Source of the DNA: Brachionus manjavacas
Lineage: Eukaryota > Rotifera > Eurotatoria > Ploima > Brachionidae
NCBI GenBank assembly: GCA_019054805.1
Contig: JAHQIY010000004.1
Location: 7,324,501 to 7,388,500, forward strand
DNA length: 64,000 nt
Direction: 5' to 3'
This document shows positions 1-12,873 of this stretch, piece by piece. The notes beneath the pieces are model-generated. The model searched no databases. It was not told where the DNA came from and worked only from the letters and a program-made list of their open reading frames with translations. Within the stretch, counting starts at the first letter, position 1; each line of letters opens with the position of its first letter. The position numbers and the translations under genes were made by a program.

Positions 1-75
1 TTTTAATTAGTTTAAAAAATGTCATAGTTAATTTTTAAGCTTTATGATTCTGTGATTTTTTAACTGCAATTTAAT

Positions 76-3000
76 TTAAATTTCAAGCAGAATTCGTTCG
101 ATGATGATTCGAAAAATATATGGCTAAATTAACTTTTTGATTTTTGAAATGAAAAGAAAAATTAAAATAAAATCATTGAGTTTACCTTGCTAGCAATTAA
201 TTTAATATTTGCCATTGTAATGCTGTTGACAAGATTTCCATTCACTAAAAGCCTAATTTCTATGCATTGATTTGCAAAGCCGATTACATATGGAAAGACA
301 CATAATACACTATAAGGTTCTGAATTCCATTGAAATTTGAAATTTGGAGTTTTGCCATTTAGACTTAAATTTTGTGAATAGGAACAAGCTTGATCTAATT
401 TTATGAATTCTGAAGTATCTTAATTTGCATTTGATTAATTATTTATTAAAAACAAAGTGATCATTAATAAAATTACAATTGTAAGTGACTAGTATTTCGG
501 GTTCGTTATTATCATACAAATCAACAATCGATCTTATGATCGAAAGTTGATTAAAATTCAACAATTTTAGGAGATCGCCAGAATTTGCGCTCAATAATTC
601 ACACCGGTTTTTATAACCAACTAGAACGTAATAATCATCTTTGAATGTTTCTATCAAGTTTATAAAACTGGGCACATCTAAGCAATTTATTTCTCTCTTA
701 ATTTGAAACAACTTTGTAACATCACTTTTTGAAAGCTCAGTATTTTGAAAACTTTGGAAAGATGATGAAGATGGAATATTTTTGTTGGAAGCAGAATTTG
801 CGCAGTTTAAGCATGAATAACTCAATTTGTGTTTATAAGTAATAATTGTTATCTTTTTTCCACAAGCAGCAGCTATCTTAAGCTCATTATCATTTAAAAG
901 TTGCTTGCTAATGGAATACAAATGACATCCATTTATAAAGTCAAGCTTATTTTCTTTGCAGTGAATCTTAGTCTTTGCCAACGACTCGTCCAGACTACTG
1001 TCACTAAGGATCTTGGAAAAATCACTAAGTTTGAAAACACATAATCGTCCTTTTAGGTCACAGAATATCATTAGACCGTACAAATCAGCAATGTCAATTT
1101 GCTTCAGTTGGACTGTTTTGTCAAATATTTGCTTTATCTCCCATGGAATAGCTTCATCTATTATATAAACGCCACTATAAGTGCCAACTACAAGACAATT
1201 GTTCCAACTATCACTGCATAAAATGGAATGTTCAAATGACTGAAGAAATAATTTAGGTTCCCAAAGCTTAAATAAATATTTTTTGGGTAGAAAAGAGAAC
1301 ATCTAAATTTTTAATAAGATACTTCTTTTTTAACTGCCCCAGTGGTCAGCTGACTTGTCGGAGCATCTCCTTTAATTATTGTCTTCAGCTTTAAGTTCTG
1401 GAAAAAATTTAAAAAATCTTTAATTTTTAAGCATAGTTAGTTACTTGGCCTATTCGCAAAAACTCCGCTTTCCGATACTCCTCTTTTTTTTTATTGCTAT
1501 TTGAACCATCATTTATAGGCTCTCCGATACCTATGGAAATAGCTGAAATTCTACTCTGAAAGTCAAATAAATATATTAATAAATTTTAAAATAAATTTAA
1601 TAAAAAATACTTTTGCATTTTCTTTATCATAAGTTGAAAAAAGACTTGTTAGTATTGCTTCTATAGTTCGTTTGCGGCGTTTGCCAAAAACTGAATTATT
1701 AAAAGCAGACTTTTCCCCGTTTATCACTAAATGTATTTAAAAATTAAACAATATCAATTTTAATTCAAACGAAATTAGAATTTTACATTTGACTAGAAGA
1801 AATTCTCTAAATTCCTTGTGATTAGAGAACGAGGCTGGACAAGGAAGAGACGGTCCAAATGGAGGCACAGACTGCTCACTAAATATTTTCAACCTTTCGA
1901 AAATAAGTGAGTCAAATTAATTAGAACAATTTAGAATTTTTCATGTACCGGTATGAGTTATCTTTTTTGCTGTAGGTAACCAGAGCAAAAATGTGCTGAA
2001 ACTGAGACCGAGCACTGGATGGAGTAAAATCAGGTTCTTCATTATCATCTTTATCTTGAAATACTATGGTCACTATATCATTTCCAATGTGTCTTTTTCT
2101 TTCAAGCTTTAAAATATAAATTAATCAAAATGAGTTCAGAAAACCATAATTTGTTTGATACTTGTTGCTTAGTATCTTTGTTGTATGGAAGCAAAGTGGA
2201 CACATGGTACATAATTTCATGGCCCTCATATATTGTATAATATGAATATTCACCAGTTGTATCGGCTTTTTTATTTACAAATAAAACAATCAATAGGTTT
2301 TCTTTAAATTAATAAATAAAGTATTTCAAAATTTATTTTTATCAAAGAAAAAAAAATTTGTTTAAGTGTGCTCGATTGCATAAATTTTTTTCAAAATTTA
2401 ATTTAATTTCATGTAATAATAATTGAGATTTAATTGTTTTTTTTTATAAAACCTGAAAAGTTGACGAAAAAAATTTTGAAACCCAAAGTTGTCATGGTAA
2501 AATGGCTCAACGGAATCCAAAAAATAAACATTTAAAGGTTTTCATTTTTATTGTGTCGTATAAATTCTTCAAGCTATTGGAATAGAGTGCACCTTTAAAT
2601 TGGCAAAAAGTGTCTAATCTTCAGCTAATTAAAACAAGCATCCATGTTTGCCTGTTGTTATTATTCTTGTTTTAAGCTGTTTAATGAAAAAATGTTAAAT
2701 TTTACTGTTTTCCAATTTGAAATTTCTATGGATTTTTGAACAAATAATAAAAAAAGAATTTTTTTTTAATTTTCCTCATTTGTTAAATTAAGTTGAATTA
2801 GAAAAATTAACAAAAGAAAGTAATAAGTTTCGATTCCAGCTAATAAAATTTTCCAACCTAAAACTTTAATTATTGTAGCAACAAGCAAAACCAAATTAAT
2901 GATTTGGAAAAAATTGATTTTTTTTAAACTTTTCAAAATTCATAAATCTTAGGTATCATAATTTTCTCAATTTTAATTGAAGTTGTCACTGATTCATTTA

Positions 3001-6000
3001 GAATAACCAACATCATATTTTATTAGCTTGATCACTATTATGGCAACTCAAATTAGCCAGTCGGGTGGAATAGCAAAATCTAACTTATCCAGTACAGACA
3101 ACACATTGGCATTTCCGAACTTGGACTACTATAAAAGACCTTCGGCTCAACAAACAAATTTCCACTACCCTCAAAGTGCTCAAAATGCCAAAGAAAATCT
3201 TGGCGGACAAATTGCTGGACCGAATGATTTCTATCAAGAATTCGCACCAGAACAAAATTCTTCTCAAAATTTTTCTCTAGATGCATACAAAAAATCACCT
3301 GATCCACCTATTGACTTTAATAATAATCAAAATTTCCATGAATTTTCACAATCAGCTAATAACGATCTTCAAATGTATTTAAAACGAGAACCAGATATTG
3401 AAACGCCACAACAAGCATACCGAAGAGCACTGGATCAACAAGTGGCTGATAAAGAGCTTCTAAAATACAACATGGAACAATCAAGAACTAAAAAAGAAAT
3501 GGATTCGATTAATAATTATTCATTTAACAGACGAAATGAAAGCCTAAATGATTACAATCAAATACCTGGCTATCAACCTTCATTTGGCAATATGCCTTTA
3601 GAGGAACCACATCTACGATTTAACAAAGACAATATTATTGAAAAACCGAACTCATTAGTAGCTGACTTACCCTCATACGACCCAGTGAAGCATCGAAATG
3701 GCCATCATCAGGGATACAATTATGATCCGGTAAATTTTTTTTTACTAATTTACCTTAAGACCCAGTAAAAATAAAATCTCTAATAAAATTTGTGAAGCTT
3801 CTTTATTTTTACTATTTCAAATAAAAAATATAATTTTTTTGTTAGTGGGGAAAGCCTGGCTCTGGTGCTCCGTTGATTGATTCAAATGGTCGTAAGTTTA
3901 CCAAGTACACTGGACAAGTATGGTATGATACATTAGGTCTTACTTTTGATGACAGAGCTAAGTTTTATGCAGATAAAAATCGACCTCTCACTTTGGAAGA
4001 ACAAAAAAGTGAAATGGAAATTGAACGCCTACGTAAAAAAACAGAAGAAGCTAATTACAAAGGAAGGACTGGAGATTTAGCTACTTGGATAACAGATTTG
4101 GAAAATAAACGAGTAAATAAAATAATAAACCACGGGGCTCATCTGAATCATACTAATGTTACAAGGGAAAAAATTAATCAAGAATACGCTCGTAAAGCCA
4201 ATGTGAATAGCGCCACAAAAATATATCATGATGAACTGGGTGCTCAACTAGAGGAAAGAAACCGAATGAATAAGCTTTATAAATTAAAAGATGATGTTGC
4301 AGGTATTGAGCATACCAGAAAATGGGAAGACTGGGTAAATTGAATTGTAAATAGAAAAATTTTAAAGACTTATTGATTGATAATTTTAAGTGGGGACGTC
4401 CTGGTGGTGGTGCGCCCAATCCAGACATTCGACGAAGAGATCTCAAAGAAACTCTTGAATCTCCGAGAGAAAGCAAAAATATGTTCGAAGGTAATAGTTT
4501 ACCCGTTGGTCCTTCGCACCTCAACATCAGTAATGACCAATATTTATATGCGAAAGGAACTGTTCGGAGCAATCATAGAAATCATTATGATAGTGTTCAA
4601 CCTATGAGAATTTAAAAAACAGCTGTATCCTTTTTTAGAGTTTTTTTTTTATAGGAATTTTTTCTATAATGGATCACTTTTTTATGAAAAATAAACCAAA
4701 AAAAAATTATGTTCAAGCTTACAAGTTGTGTCAAGTCCTCCACGATATCTTTTCCAACTTTTCAAGCGTATTTTGTCACCAATTAGATTTATAAAATTTT
4801 CGAACTCGATACTTCCAAATTCTGAATTTAAAATATTTTTTAATCTTAAACCTTTTATCAATGCTATGTTTTACCATTTGACAACATTTCATCATCGGTT
4901 AATTGTCCATGTCTAGCATAGACTACACCAAATTTAAAATTTATAGAGCCTTCTTGTTCTTCTAAAACAAGAAGTTCTTTCTGCAATTCAGGGTCGATGA
5001 TTTCTTTTAGTCTATCCGCTTCAACTTGAAAATGGTTAAGTATTTGCTTGGCAGTTATTTGCTTATTGTGATAATATGGCAAAGTCAACTTTTGAGATCC
5101 CTTCAAACCAAAGATTAAGAAATTTATTTTTTTTATTTTCTAAACCTACTTGTTTGGTCCAAAGAATGGCTTTATATTGAGGTATATGACGATCATTTGC
5201 ATCAGTGATCACAATTGATAAAAAATTTATATTTTTGTTTCTATCTTCGACCATGTAGTTTTGATGGACTTTTTAATTAATAATTAATTTTAATTTTTTT
5301 TAACTAGCATTGTTTTAAAATAAAGGCATTGGCGAAATCAATAAAAACTCATTCAACCAAAATAACCTAGAAATATGTCTTCATTTAACCTTAACATAAA
5401 GCTTTTTGTTTCCATAAATTCATAATTAAACATCGTAAAAATTTCACATTATTTATAGATTTAAATGTTATAGCAAAAATAAAGGTAATTTATAAAAATT
5501 CTGTTTACAAATAAAAGTTTTTAAAGTTTATTCTCTAAATCAGTTTTTGGCCTTTTATTCAACAAAATTTTGACAAAACAGAATAGGAAAAGATGAAGAC
5601 TTAAAAGCTTAAAAGCCATTCGCCCAAGTATTTTCTAAATTTTCAAAAAATTTGAAAAATTTTAATTTTAATCAGCATATTCTTAGCATACTTTCTTGAA
5701 TTCATTTCATCTTTGGTTTGTTTATTTAAGTCTAATTAATAGCCGATTTTAAAATCGATCATTATGAAATTATTAAAACAATATTTTTAATTTTAAAATT
5801 TTTTACTAGAAAATTCAAAATAAAATATAAGCTTATATTATTGTTAAAAACCAATTCAATTTTGGCCATTAAAAAAGTTAGGAAAATTTAATAATAAAAA
5901 TTTTAATTCAGTTATATTGGTAAAATCTTCGGAAATGTTAGTTTTAAAAAATAATTGCTAAATAGAATCATATCATTCTAGTCTTAGATTTTTAAATTTT

Positions 6001-6920
6001 TTTATTAGATCAACATTATTATTTTGTTTTAAAAATTAATTAAATTTATTCAGAAAATTTCTTTCCTTTAAAAAGAAAGAGCTCTCAATTTCAAGAGACG
6101 CCTTCTTTTTATTTTTTTAGATTTTTTTGGATTTAAAATTCATCTAAAAAATGATTTTTATTTATTGTGTTGAAGCAATTTAATAAACAATACATTACAT
6201 AAATTTTAAATTACCTCTTCCAAGAAAATATTTAAAATACCACCTTGTTTGACTTTCAGGGTTTTCCAGATGAATCGTATTACTAGTATTCAAAAACTAA
6301 AAATAAATATTTTAAAGCTTTTTTCTTTTTTTCTCTTTTACTCATTTACTTCTCTACTATCACCATTTTCAATACGAAATTTTCCAATATTTTGAATGAT
6401 TCCTTCCCGATCCAATGTGAACAGCTAGTTAATTTAAAGTATCAAAAAACGGTGAATTAAGAAAAAATTGAATTTACAAGCTCCATTGATCCGTAATTTT
6501 TGCGGCTAAAATTTGTGCGTCTAAACAATTGATCTTGTAGCGAATTGCTAAATACAAATTTAAAAATTAATTTTTTTACTGAATAAAAAATTTCAGCCAC
6601 CTTCGATTATTGGAAAAACAAAAGCTCGAGTTTTTATTTTTTCTATTAATATTTATCAAATCCGGCAAGTCATTTAAGTCCTCTTGGGACTTGGGCTCAA
6701 ATTGTCCCATTTTTTCCAAATGAGCGGACAAAGTTTCGCCTGAATATGTTTTAGAGCGACGCCGAGTTGTTTTAAAAAATGGCGGAGCTTTTAAGTGAAT
6801 TGAATCAAAGTCAATATCCTCAAATTGGTTAGTGTCTTGAATAGACAGTTCCAATTTACTCTGATCTATGTCATTCGACATTGACTCGAATAATTTATCT
6901 AATTTATCTTTTTTTGACAT
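76..6920 (-). CDS. GARNL3: GARNL3-like Rap/Ran-GAP and CNH domain protein
   Basis: Predicted 910-residue protein in 16 exons: 6601-6920, 6478-6547, 6350-6424, 6215-6296, 5150-5268, 4875-5100, 4723-4821, 2162-2265, 1949-2106, 1787-1893, 1611-1726, 1445-1555, 1323-1397, 477-1266, 186-418, 76-123. All junctions are GT-AG and in phase. Exons 4-11 encode the Rap-GAP domain, with [16 protein letters not shown] at its start and the catalytic-asparagine segment [12 protein letters not shown] in exon 9. Exons 14-16 encode a citron-homology (CNH) beta-propeller, including LWEPKLF and [16 protein letters not shown]. The domain order and the conserved linker KGDAPTS identify GARNL3 rather than RAP1GAP or SIPA1. 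Family members are predicted GTPase activators for Rap-type GTPases; GARNL3 itself is poorly characterised. The start is the first ATG (6920) of an exon that leads into the conserved [12 protein letters not shown] segment. The last exon (76-123) is the weakest part: it ends just after the CNH core, so the vertebrate-type serine-rich tail is missing or lies beyond the window. Confidence 0.93.
2266..4722 (-). other. GARNL3 intron 7, host intron of the nested gene
   Basis: This 2457 bp intron separates the exon ending GGLDT (4723) from the exon beginning DTTGEYSYY (2265). The donor reads gtaagc and the acceptor ends aaaaaag. Most other introns in this gene are about 45-65 bp, so the length is due to the gene of 1.6 kb carried on the other strand. 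The left 770 bp (2266-3039) is AT-rich with homopolymer runs and would hold the nested gene's promoter. No repeat was recognised there. Confidence 0.85.
3040..4615 (+). CDS. Nested gene with WG(K/R)PGxGAP modules, function unknown
   Basis: Three exons, 3040-3729, 3846-4334 and 4391-4615, joined in phase 0 at GT-AG introns of 116 and 56 bp, encode 467 residues. The start is the ATG at 3040, since an upstream in-frame TTG at 3028 is not credible. AATAAA at about 4690 is a plausible poly(A) signal. Exons 2 and 3 each begin with the same module: WGKPGSGAP in exon 2 and WGRPGGGAP in exon 3. Exon 1 is Q/N/S-rich and low-complexity, with a basic, possibly helical segment near [17 protein letters not shown]. 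Exon 2 continues as a charged helical stretch ([19 protein letters not shown]). No signal peptide or membrane segment is visible. Charged helices interspersed with PGxGAP motifs suggest a cytoskeletal or centrosome/cilium protein (CSPP1-like was considered), but I cannot name the family. The whole gene lies inside intron 7 of the opposite-strand GARNL3 gene. Confidence 0.85.
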
Positions 6921-9900
6921 TGTCACTTATTTACCGGTGGCATATTGCTTTTTAAGGTTTTAAAGAATACAAATACATTCCAGATGCAAAAAGTATCTTT
7001 TAAAAAATGCGAAACAAAAATTGAAATCTATACATAAGATTTGAAAATTAATTTATAATATCTTAATATGGAGTTAAATGAATATCAGGTACCAAATATC
7101 GATTTAGATTACACAACAAATTTTCATCTATATTTTAAGCCTTTCTTGTGCTTCTAGAAAATTTTATGCTTAAAGAAGAGGAAAATTAAAATTTAATTTG
7201 ATTTTTTCCTTAAATAATGCATACCTTTCGATTTAAAAATGAGTAGAAATCTGTATTTTAAGTCAAAATTCTTTAGTCAAACATTTTGAAATGAAACAAG
7301 GCAGTTGGAAAAAAATGATCATATGGATCTTACTCTATTTGCATTTAAGCCGATCTGTTCAAAAATTTAGATGATTTTTGTCGAGTAATAGCTTAGACAT
7401 GTTTCAACCATCCTCAATTAGCAAATTTTAAAAATTTTTAAATACTCTTAACTGATGGTATTTTTAGAATAAGAAAAAAATGCGTTCATTATTTTTTTTC
7501 AAAACACTTCCGTTTGATAAAGGAACAATGGGTGAGTGGTTTTGAGAGAAAAACTACTGCATCATCGACTGTGACAATGAATTTTTGCTTTAGCTAAAAA
7601 ATCTGGTTTAGTTATTTTTAGAAATAAATTTATTTTAATTGAAATCAATTTAGTAAATTTTCAATCATCTGACTAAAAACTATTTGAAAACAGCTTAGGT
7701 TTTGATTTTTATTGTTTAATAATATTGATTACTGAGCAATATTTTAAATTTTAGATAACACAATTTATTGATGTATAAAGAATCTTTAAAAAAAAGAGGA
7801 ATTTTATTGCTCAAATTTAATATTAGTTTTTATTGAATGCTTTATATCCTTATTTAAGTCGAAAATTGATGTGCGCTTAATTAATAAAAATGAAATCTAA
7901 ACTAACAATTAAAAAGAACACACAATATTATCTTGAATCTCTTTTTAAGGCATTTTATGCTTGATAAATAAATAATTTGTCAAAAACTTAAAATTAAATT
8001 ACAGAAAAATGGATCACGATACAGCTTCTCGAATGATTATCAATTTTTTTTCACAAAAAAGCTGTCAACTGAGTTTTTTCTTTGCATAATATCAATTAAA
8101 AAATATTAAAATTTGAAAATAGATATTTATTTATTTTAAATAATCGCAAAATTTTTCAGCTTGAAATTTAGGCATTTATTTTATTTTCACAAAAAAAATC
8201 AAAATTTTTAAACTCGTAAACTTAAATATACATGCAATCCATTTTATTTTTATTTAGATTAAATAAATAAAATTTATATAATATGACTATTAGAAATAAT
8301 CGAAGACCATTCTAAAACTGACAAACTTTATTTTTACTAAAATTTAAAGAATCCAAATTTATTTACTAAAAAAAGAATATTATCATCACATGCAAACTAT
8401 CTTTTATTCAAAAGTTGACTGAATTGCCTCCTTGAAAATTTACTAATGCTACTAACACCTAATTTATTTAAATTCGTAAATTATTATTTGATTACTTTCA
8501 TAAAATATACTTCAAAAGATTACTGTATTATGAGAATGGAAAAATAAAGTCGAGGGTTTCCCAGTGATTTTTTGCATTAAATAAAATTAAATCGATAAAT
8601 TAAAGCTGCTATCAAGTAAATCATTTTTGGTCTGGCTGTAATTTTTTATTTTAATATTTTGAATTGAAAATATAATCAAGACTGAAGAAAAGATTTATTA
8701 ATTTATTTATATTTTAAAAAATAAATAATAAAAATTTTTTGTAATTTCTTATTCTATTGAACCGAATCTATTTAAAACTTTTTTTATTTAAATAAAACTT
8801 AATTGATTTCTTGACCATCAAAATTATCAAAACAAGACTTTATTTATTTACTATGTTGAATAATTAAGGTCAGAATGTTTGAAAAATTATTGACTTAAAA
8901 ACTTTAAAAACTTTGAATGTTAATTTTAAAATTTTTTACTTTAAGAAAAGATTTGACATATTTTAAAATAAAAAATTGGTGTTTATTTCTTTAGATATTT
9001 GTTTAGGAGTAATTTTATTTTTACCCTTTTTAATTTTTTATATTGCTTTATTAGATTGACAGATAATTTCCCATTTTAAATTTTAAAATATAACTGCGTA
9101 ATTTATTAAAATTTCAAATTTTTAAATAACTTCTAAAAATTGTAAATTACCATGAGCCTTAAAAAAATCTATCCATAAAAATTTTGAGGGTCTATTCGTT
9201 AATGTGAACCAAAATCAACCTATTATGGGAACAATTCTTGATCTCAGGTTTTGCGAACAATTAGTTCACTTAATCATAAAATTATTAAACCAATTTGAAA
9301 TTTTTTCATCTATTTTGGAAAAGGCTAAAGGTAATATTAGAAATAAAATATGCAATTCATACAGAATTTAATAATATTAAAAATTTCAATGCAAAAAAGA
9401 CTCGATAATTATTCATAAATGTTGATGAAATGTAGCAGAAACCATCAAAATTCGATATATTAATAAAGTTTGGAGGAAACTGATCCAATGTTCAGTCGAG
9501 ACCATAATTGGGAAGTTTTGCTTTAGTGTGTCAGAAAAAATATAATTTAATAAAAGATTTAACAGAAAATAAACACTCAATTCCTTAAGAATCAATGTAT
9601 AAATTTGAGCTATTTTTAAGCAACAAAAAATCCTACAAAATTTTTAATCCGTGGAGAATATTATGAAAGCGAGAGAGGTTTAAAACAACATATTTCTAGG
9701 TCTCATAATTCAATAATTGATTTATCTATTAAAAACTTTAAAATTATTATACCATATAAATTTATTATTCAGAATTTAAATTTTTAAAAAAGAGGAAAGC
9801 CGCTTGTTTTCTTTCAAAGAATGAAATTACGCGTTTTAAAATATTTTGAGCATTTTTGAAATTTGACCACAATTTTTACTGACATTTCATAAAAAATTTT

Positions 9901-10727
9901 TATTCAATTTGCTAATTTAATCTTAAAATTGTTCATATAATCCTATTTTGGTTCACCATTTCGTGAATCAGAGAATTGCTTTCATAATAGGTGAACTATA
10001 GTTCACATTAACGACTAGACCCAATTTTGTCCTACTGCTTTACTTATTCTGGAAATTTTAACAATCTTTTTCATGATCAATTATGTCATGGATATGGTAA
10101 ATTATTCATTTCACTAAAATTCGAATATTTTACTTCAGCTTAGGTCCAATATTGCTATTGACTGTCACAAATATTGATAAAAATTGATCAAAGACTTTTA
10201 TGACCATTTTTAGATTTCTTTATATTTTCGATTTCTCTACATTTTTGATTTTTTTTAATTTAATTTTAATTTAACTTTTAGGTTTCACATATATTAAAAT
10301 CTAAGAATAAAAAATATTTAAAAAAAAAAACTTTTTTAATTCTAAGTTCAAACTAAAAACTTTTTTTCAAGGATCAGAGGTGTGATAGAATATTTAAATT
10401 ATTCGAAATTAACAAATACTTCTATGTAAACCATTTATTTTATTGTCGAACCCTGAATTTCGGATTAGAATTAAAATTTTTTCTGTATTTCTAAATATTT
10501 TTTAAAAAATTATTTTTTTTAAATTCCCTCTTAATTTAAATGAGAACTTAAAATGAGAAATAAAGTCATTCGCGAAATTCAAAATAGCTAATTAATTTTA
10601 AAAAAAACTCTTAGATTAAAAGCTTCTCAAAATTAAATTTTGTTATTGATTATGATAATATAATTGTCGATGTGGCTTAAACATTTAGTAAATAATAATA
10701 AATAATTGAATCATACTGTCTGAGATT
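6921..10727. other. AT-rich intergenic stretch
   Basis: No exon could be supported on either strand. The reading frame at 9413-9595 lies inside the inverted-repeat element described separately and has no family resemblance. Otherwise the stretch is low-complexity A/T sequence. The GARNL3 promoter should lie just right of 6920, but no specific motif stands out. Confidence 0.6.
9187..10022. mobile_element. Non-autonomous DNA transposon with about 70-80 bp terminal inverted repeats
   Basis: The left end (9188: GGGTCTATTCGTTAATGTGAAC, here shortened to its first part) matches the reverse complement of the right end (GGGTCTAGTCGTTAATGTG, read leftward from 10022). Further inside, both arms keep CCTATTATG, CAATTCT and a second TTCACxTAA or GGTGAACC block. 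The element is flanked by AATTTTG on both sides (9180-9186 and 10023-10029), a probable 7-8 bp target-site duplication. That duplication size suggests a hAT-like element. No transposase is encoded in its 835 bp. A related terminus occurs at 53590-53697. Confidence 0.75.
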
Positions 10728-12873
10728 CTATCTTAAATAGAGGGCACTTGTTAAATAATCGATTTCCAAGCTGCAGGTTTAATAATTCAAGTAAAATTTT
10801 TAACTTATTCGAAGATTCTTGTATCGGGAAAATAAGAGTTCCATTTTCAAAAATTATACACTTCAAGCATCGTTTTAGTTAAAAATTTTAACTATTCAAA
10901 AATTATACATTAAATTACGAAATTTCAACTCATGTGTAATTATTAGTAATAAAATGATACTTAATAAAAAATTAATTAACAGTTGATCTGTTAAATTTTA
11001 AGTATTATTATATGTTAGTTGATAGCTTTTAGGGAAATTCAAATATTAAGAAACTAACATTTTGCGTCAAAATGAAAATGTCTTTCTCAAATTCGGCTTA
11101 AAAGCTAGAAGTTAAAGCAGCGCAAGAAAAAAATTTATATTCTCTTTTATTTTATAAAATTCGATTATCAAACTTAATTTATTAGGCTTTAATAAAGATT
11201 ATAATTGAAAAAAAAAATTTTCTATATAGGATCAGTTTTGCTGGTTTCTTGCTTATGATTAAATTAGAATTGATTGAAACTTATAATTAAACTCAATGCG
11301 CGTTTAAACCTTTTAATTTATACAATCAAATTGATCTAGCATCACAAAAAATAATTTTGCCGATTTTCTAAATAAATTTTGTTGAAAATTAGTTTCTAGA
11401 GTATTTTTTAACTTAAGTTATTCAAAACTTTTTTTTATAAAAAAAAGAACTAATATTAAATTTTAAATTGATCTCTTTAAGTAATGGTTCAATTTCAACT
11501 TCTTTTAACTTCTATTAAATTCCTTATTAACTCTTTTTTAGAAAAACTTAAAATTTATACTAAATGCCAAATATAGATAGTTATTTGAACGAATGTTTAA
11601 CTCGTGATTTTATGGCATTAAGTGACCATAATATTTTAAATTAGAGTATTTTCTTCGAAAAAATAAAATATGAATTTTTGAATTCTTAAAAAAAGTTTAA
11701 TTCTTATTTTCGGCTATTTAACTATTAAAATTAAAGGAAGTTGACTCAAAAATTTCAAATATTTTTTGAAAAATTCATTAATTCTAGCGTTCCTGCCTTG
11801 AACAATAATTAAAGTTAAATGCTCTAAAATAGCGCAATTTATAAAGATAAGCTAACAAAATTCATGATAGAAAAAAGCTAATCATGATGACCAAATTTTT
11901 TTCAAAATTATTTTCATGGCATAAATCAGAAGAGTAACACGTAAAAAAAATAAAAATGAGTTTTTAATGATTTCAAAAGTTACATCATTTGAATTATTAA
12001 TTGAATAAAAGTTTTAAATTATCACGTAGCTACTTTGAATAAATTATTGATTTTTTTTCTAAAAGAAGACTTAAATTTTGCCGGAAATTTTCTATTATAA
12101 AATTAAGGCATACTTTTATTTAAGCAAATATAGTTAATAACAATAATAGTTTCAACTTACTAGGCATTGCTTCTAAATTCATTCCTATTTGAATTACACG
12201 TTTTGCAATATTGAATGTGTGACTTTTCGTGGCTTTTTTCTTCAGTTGAAATGGAAAAAACTGCAGATTGATCTTGTTTTTGTCGACTATTCGGCGCAGA
12301 TTTAAATCTACGACTTGTTTGCTTTTCTTCGATCAAGCTACTTTTTCTTGAGTTGACATTTGATTTAAGTTTAAATGGTAGTTTACATGGTACTTCAATG
12401 TTTGGTACTGTAAGACTATTCTTATTGCTTGATACATTGTACACTGATAATAATGCTGATTTAGATAGAGTTTTGATTCCTGGTGCTATGTTATTCAATA
12501 AAAGGGTTTTGGACATTTGCTTAAGGCAATTTTTTTCCACGCAAAGCACATTTTTTGCTTCAAATGAGCTCTTAGAGTCATTTTGAAGAAAAAAATTATT
12601 GTCATTCATATCCGAAATTGTCCCGTTCTTCTGAATATTTAATGAATTATGTGAATAAGAGAGTGAATTTCGTGAAATAAGCAATTCATGGCTTTTTTCA
12701 AAAAATAAATTGTCCTCAAAATTAGATAACTCATTTAATCGCATTTCTTTTAAAATTCCCCGTTCCGTTTTGTATAAATCTGAATTGCACAAAACAGTGT
12801 CCGAACTGCGTCGCGGTTTATTGCCTTTAATGTTGCTTTTTAGAAAGAGATATATTGACGAACTTAGTTCCAT
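10728..12873 (-). CDS. Unrecognised protein gene (large first exon, possible short last exon)
   Basis: The main exon runs from the ATG at 12873 to a donor (TA|gtaagttg) at about 12161 and encodes 237 residues, clearly less AT-rich than its surroundings. The protein is rich in S, N, K and L. It includes a basic segment (RKSSLIEEKQTSRRFKSAP) and ends with a CxxC pair in HIQYCKTCNSNRNEF, which could be half of a zinc-binding site. No domain is recognised. A candidate terminal exon is 10728-10770: acceptor cctgcag, correct phase, reading YLEIDYLTSALYLR then TAG. That exon is short and unsupported by homology, so the 3' structure is tentative. The first exon alone I consider real coding sequence. 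Confidence 0.5.

Noticed and set aside
1267-1302. Reading-frame start [12 protein letters not shown] for the CNH-domain exon of GARNL3.
   Set aside because: The true exon begins at 1266 after a consensus acceptor, joining KKE to LWEP as in the family; the upstream Met is inside a 56 bp intron.
3028-3039. Upstream start for the nested gene at 3028.
   Set aside because: The codon there is TTG; the ATG at 3040 is the first credible start.
3080-3307. Minus-strand frames over exon 1 of the nested gene, considered as GARNL3 coding exons.
   Set aside because: GARNL3 exons 7 and 8 already join with no missing family residues, and these frames show no Rap-GAP similarity.
9413-9595. 60-residue minus-strand frame.
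   Set aside because: It lies inside the inverted-repeat transposon, is very rich in L, I and F, and has no splice or family support.
11563-11643. A 26-codon + strand frame beginning MPNIDSYLNECLTRDF.
   Set aside because: Protein-like in tone but very short, with no splice sites or family match.
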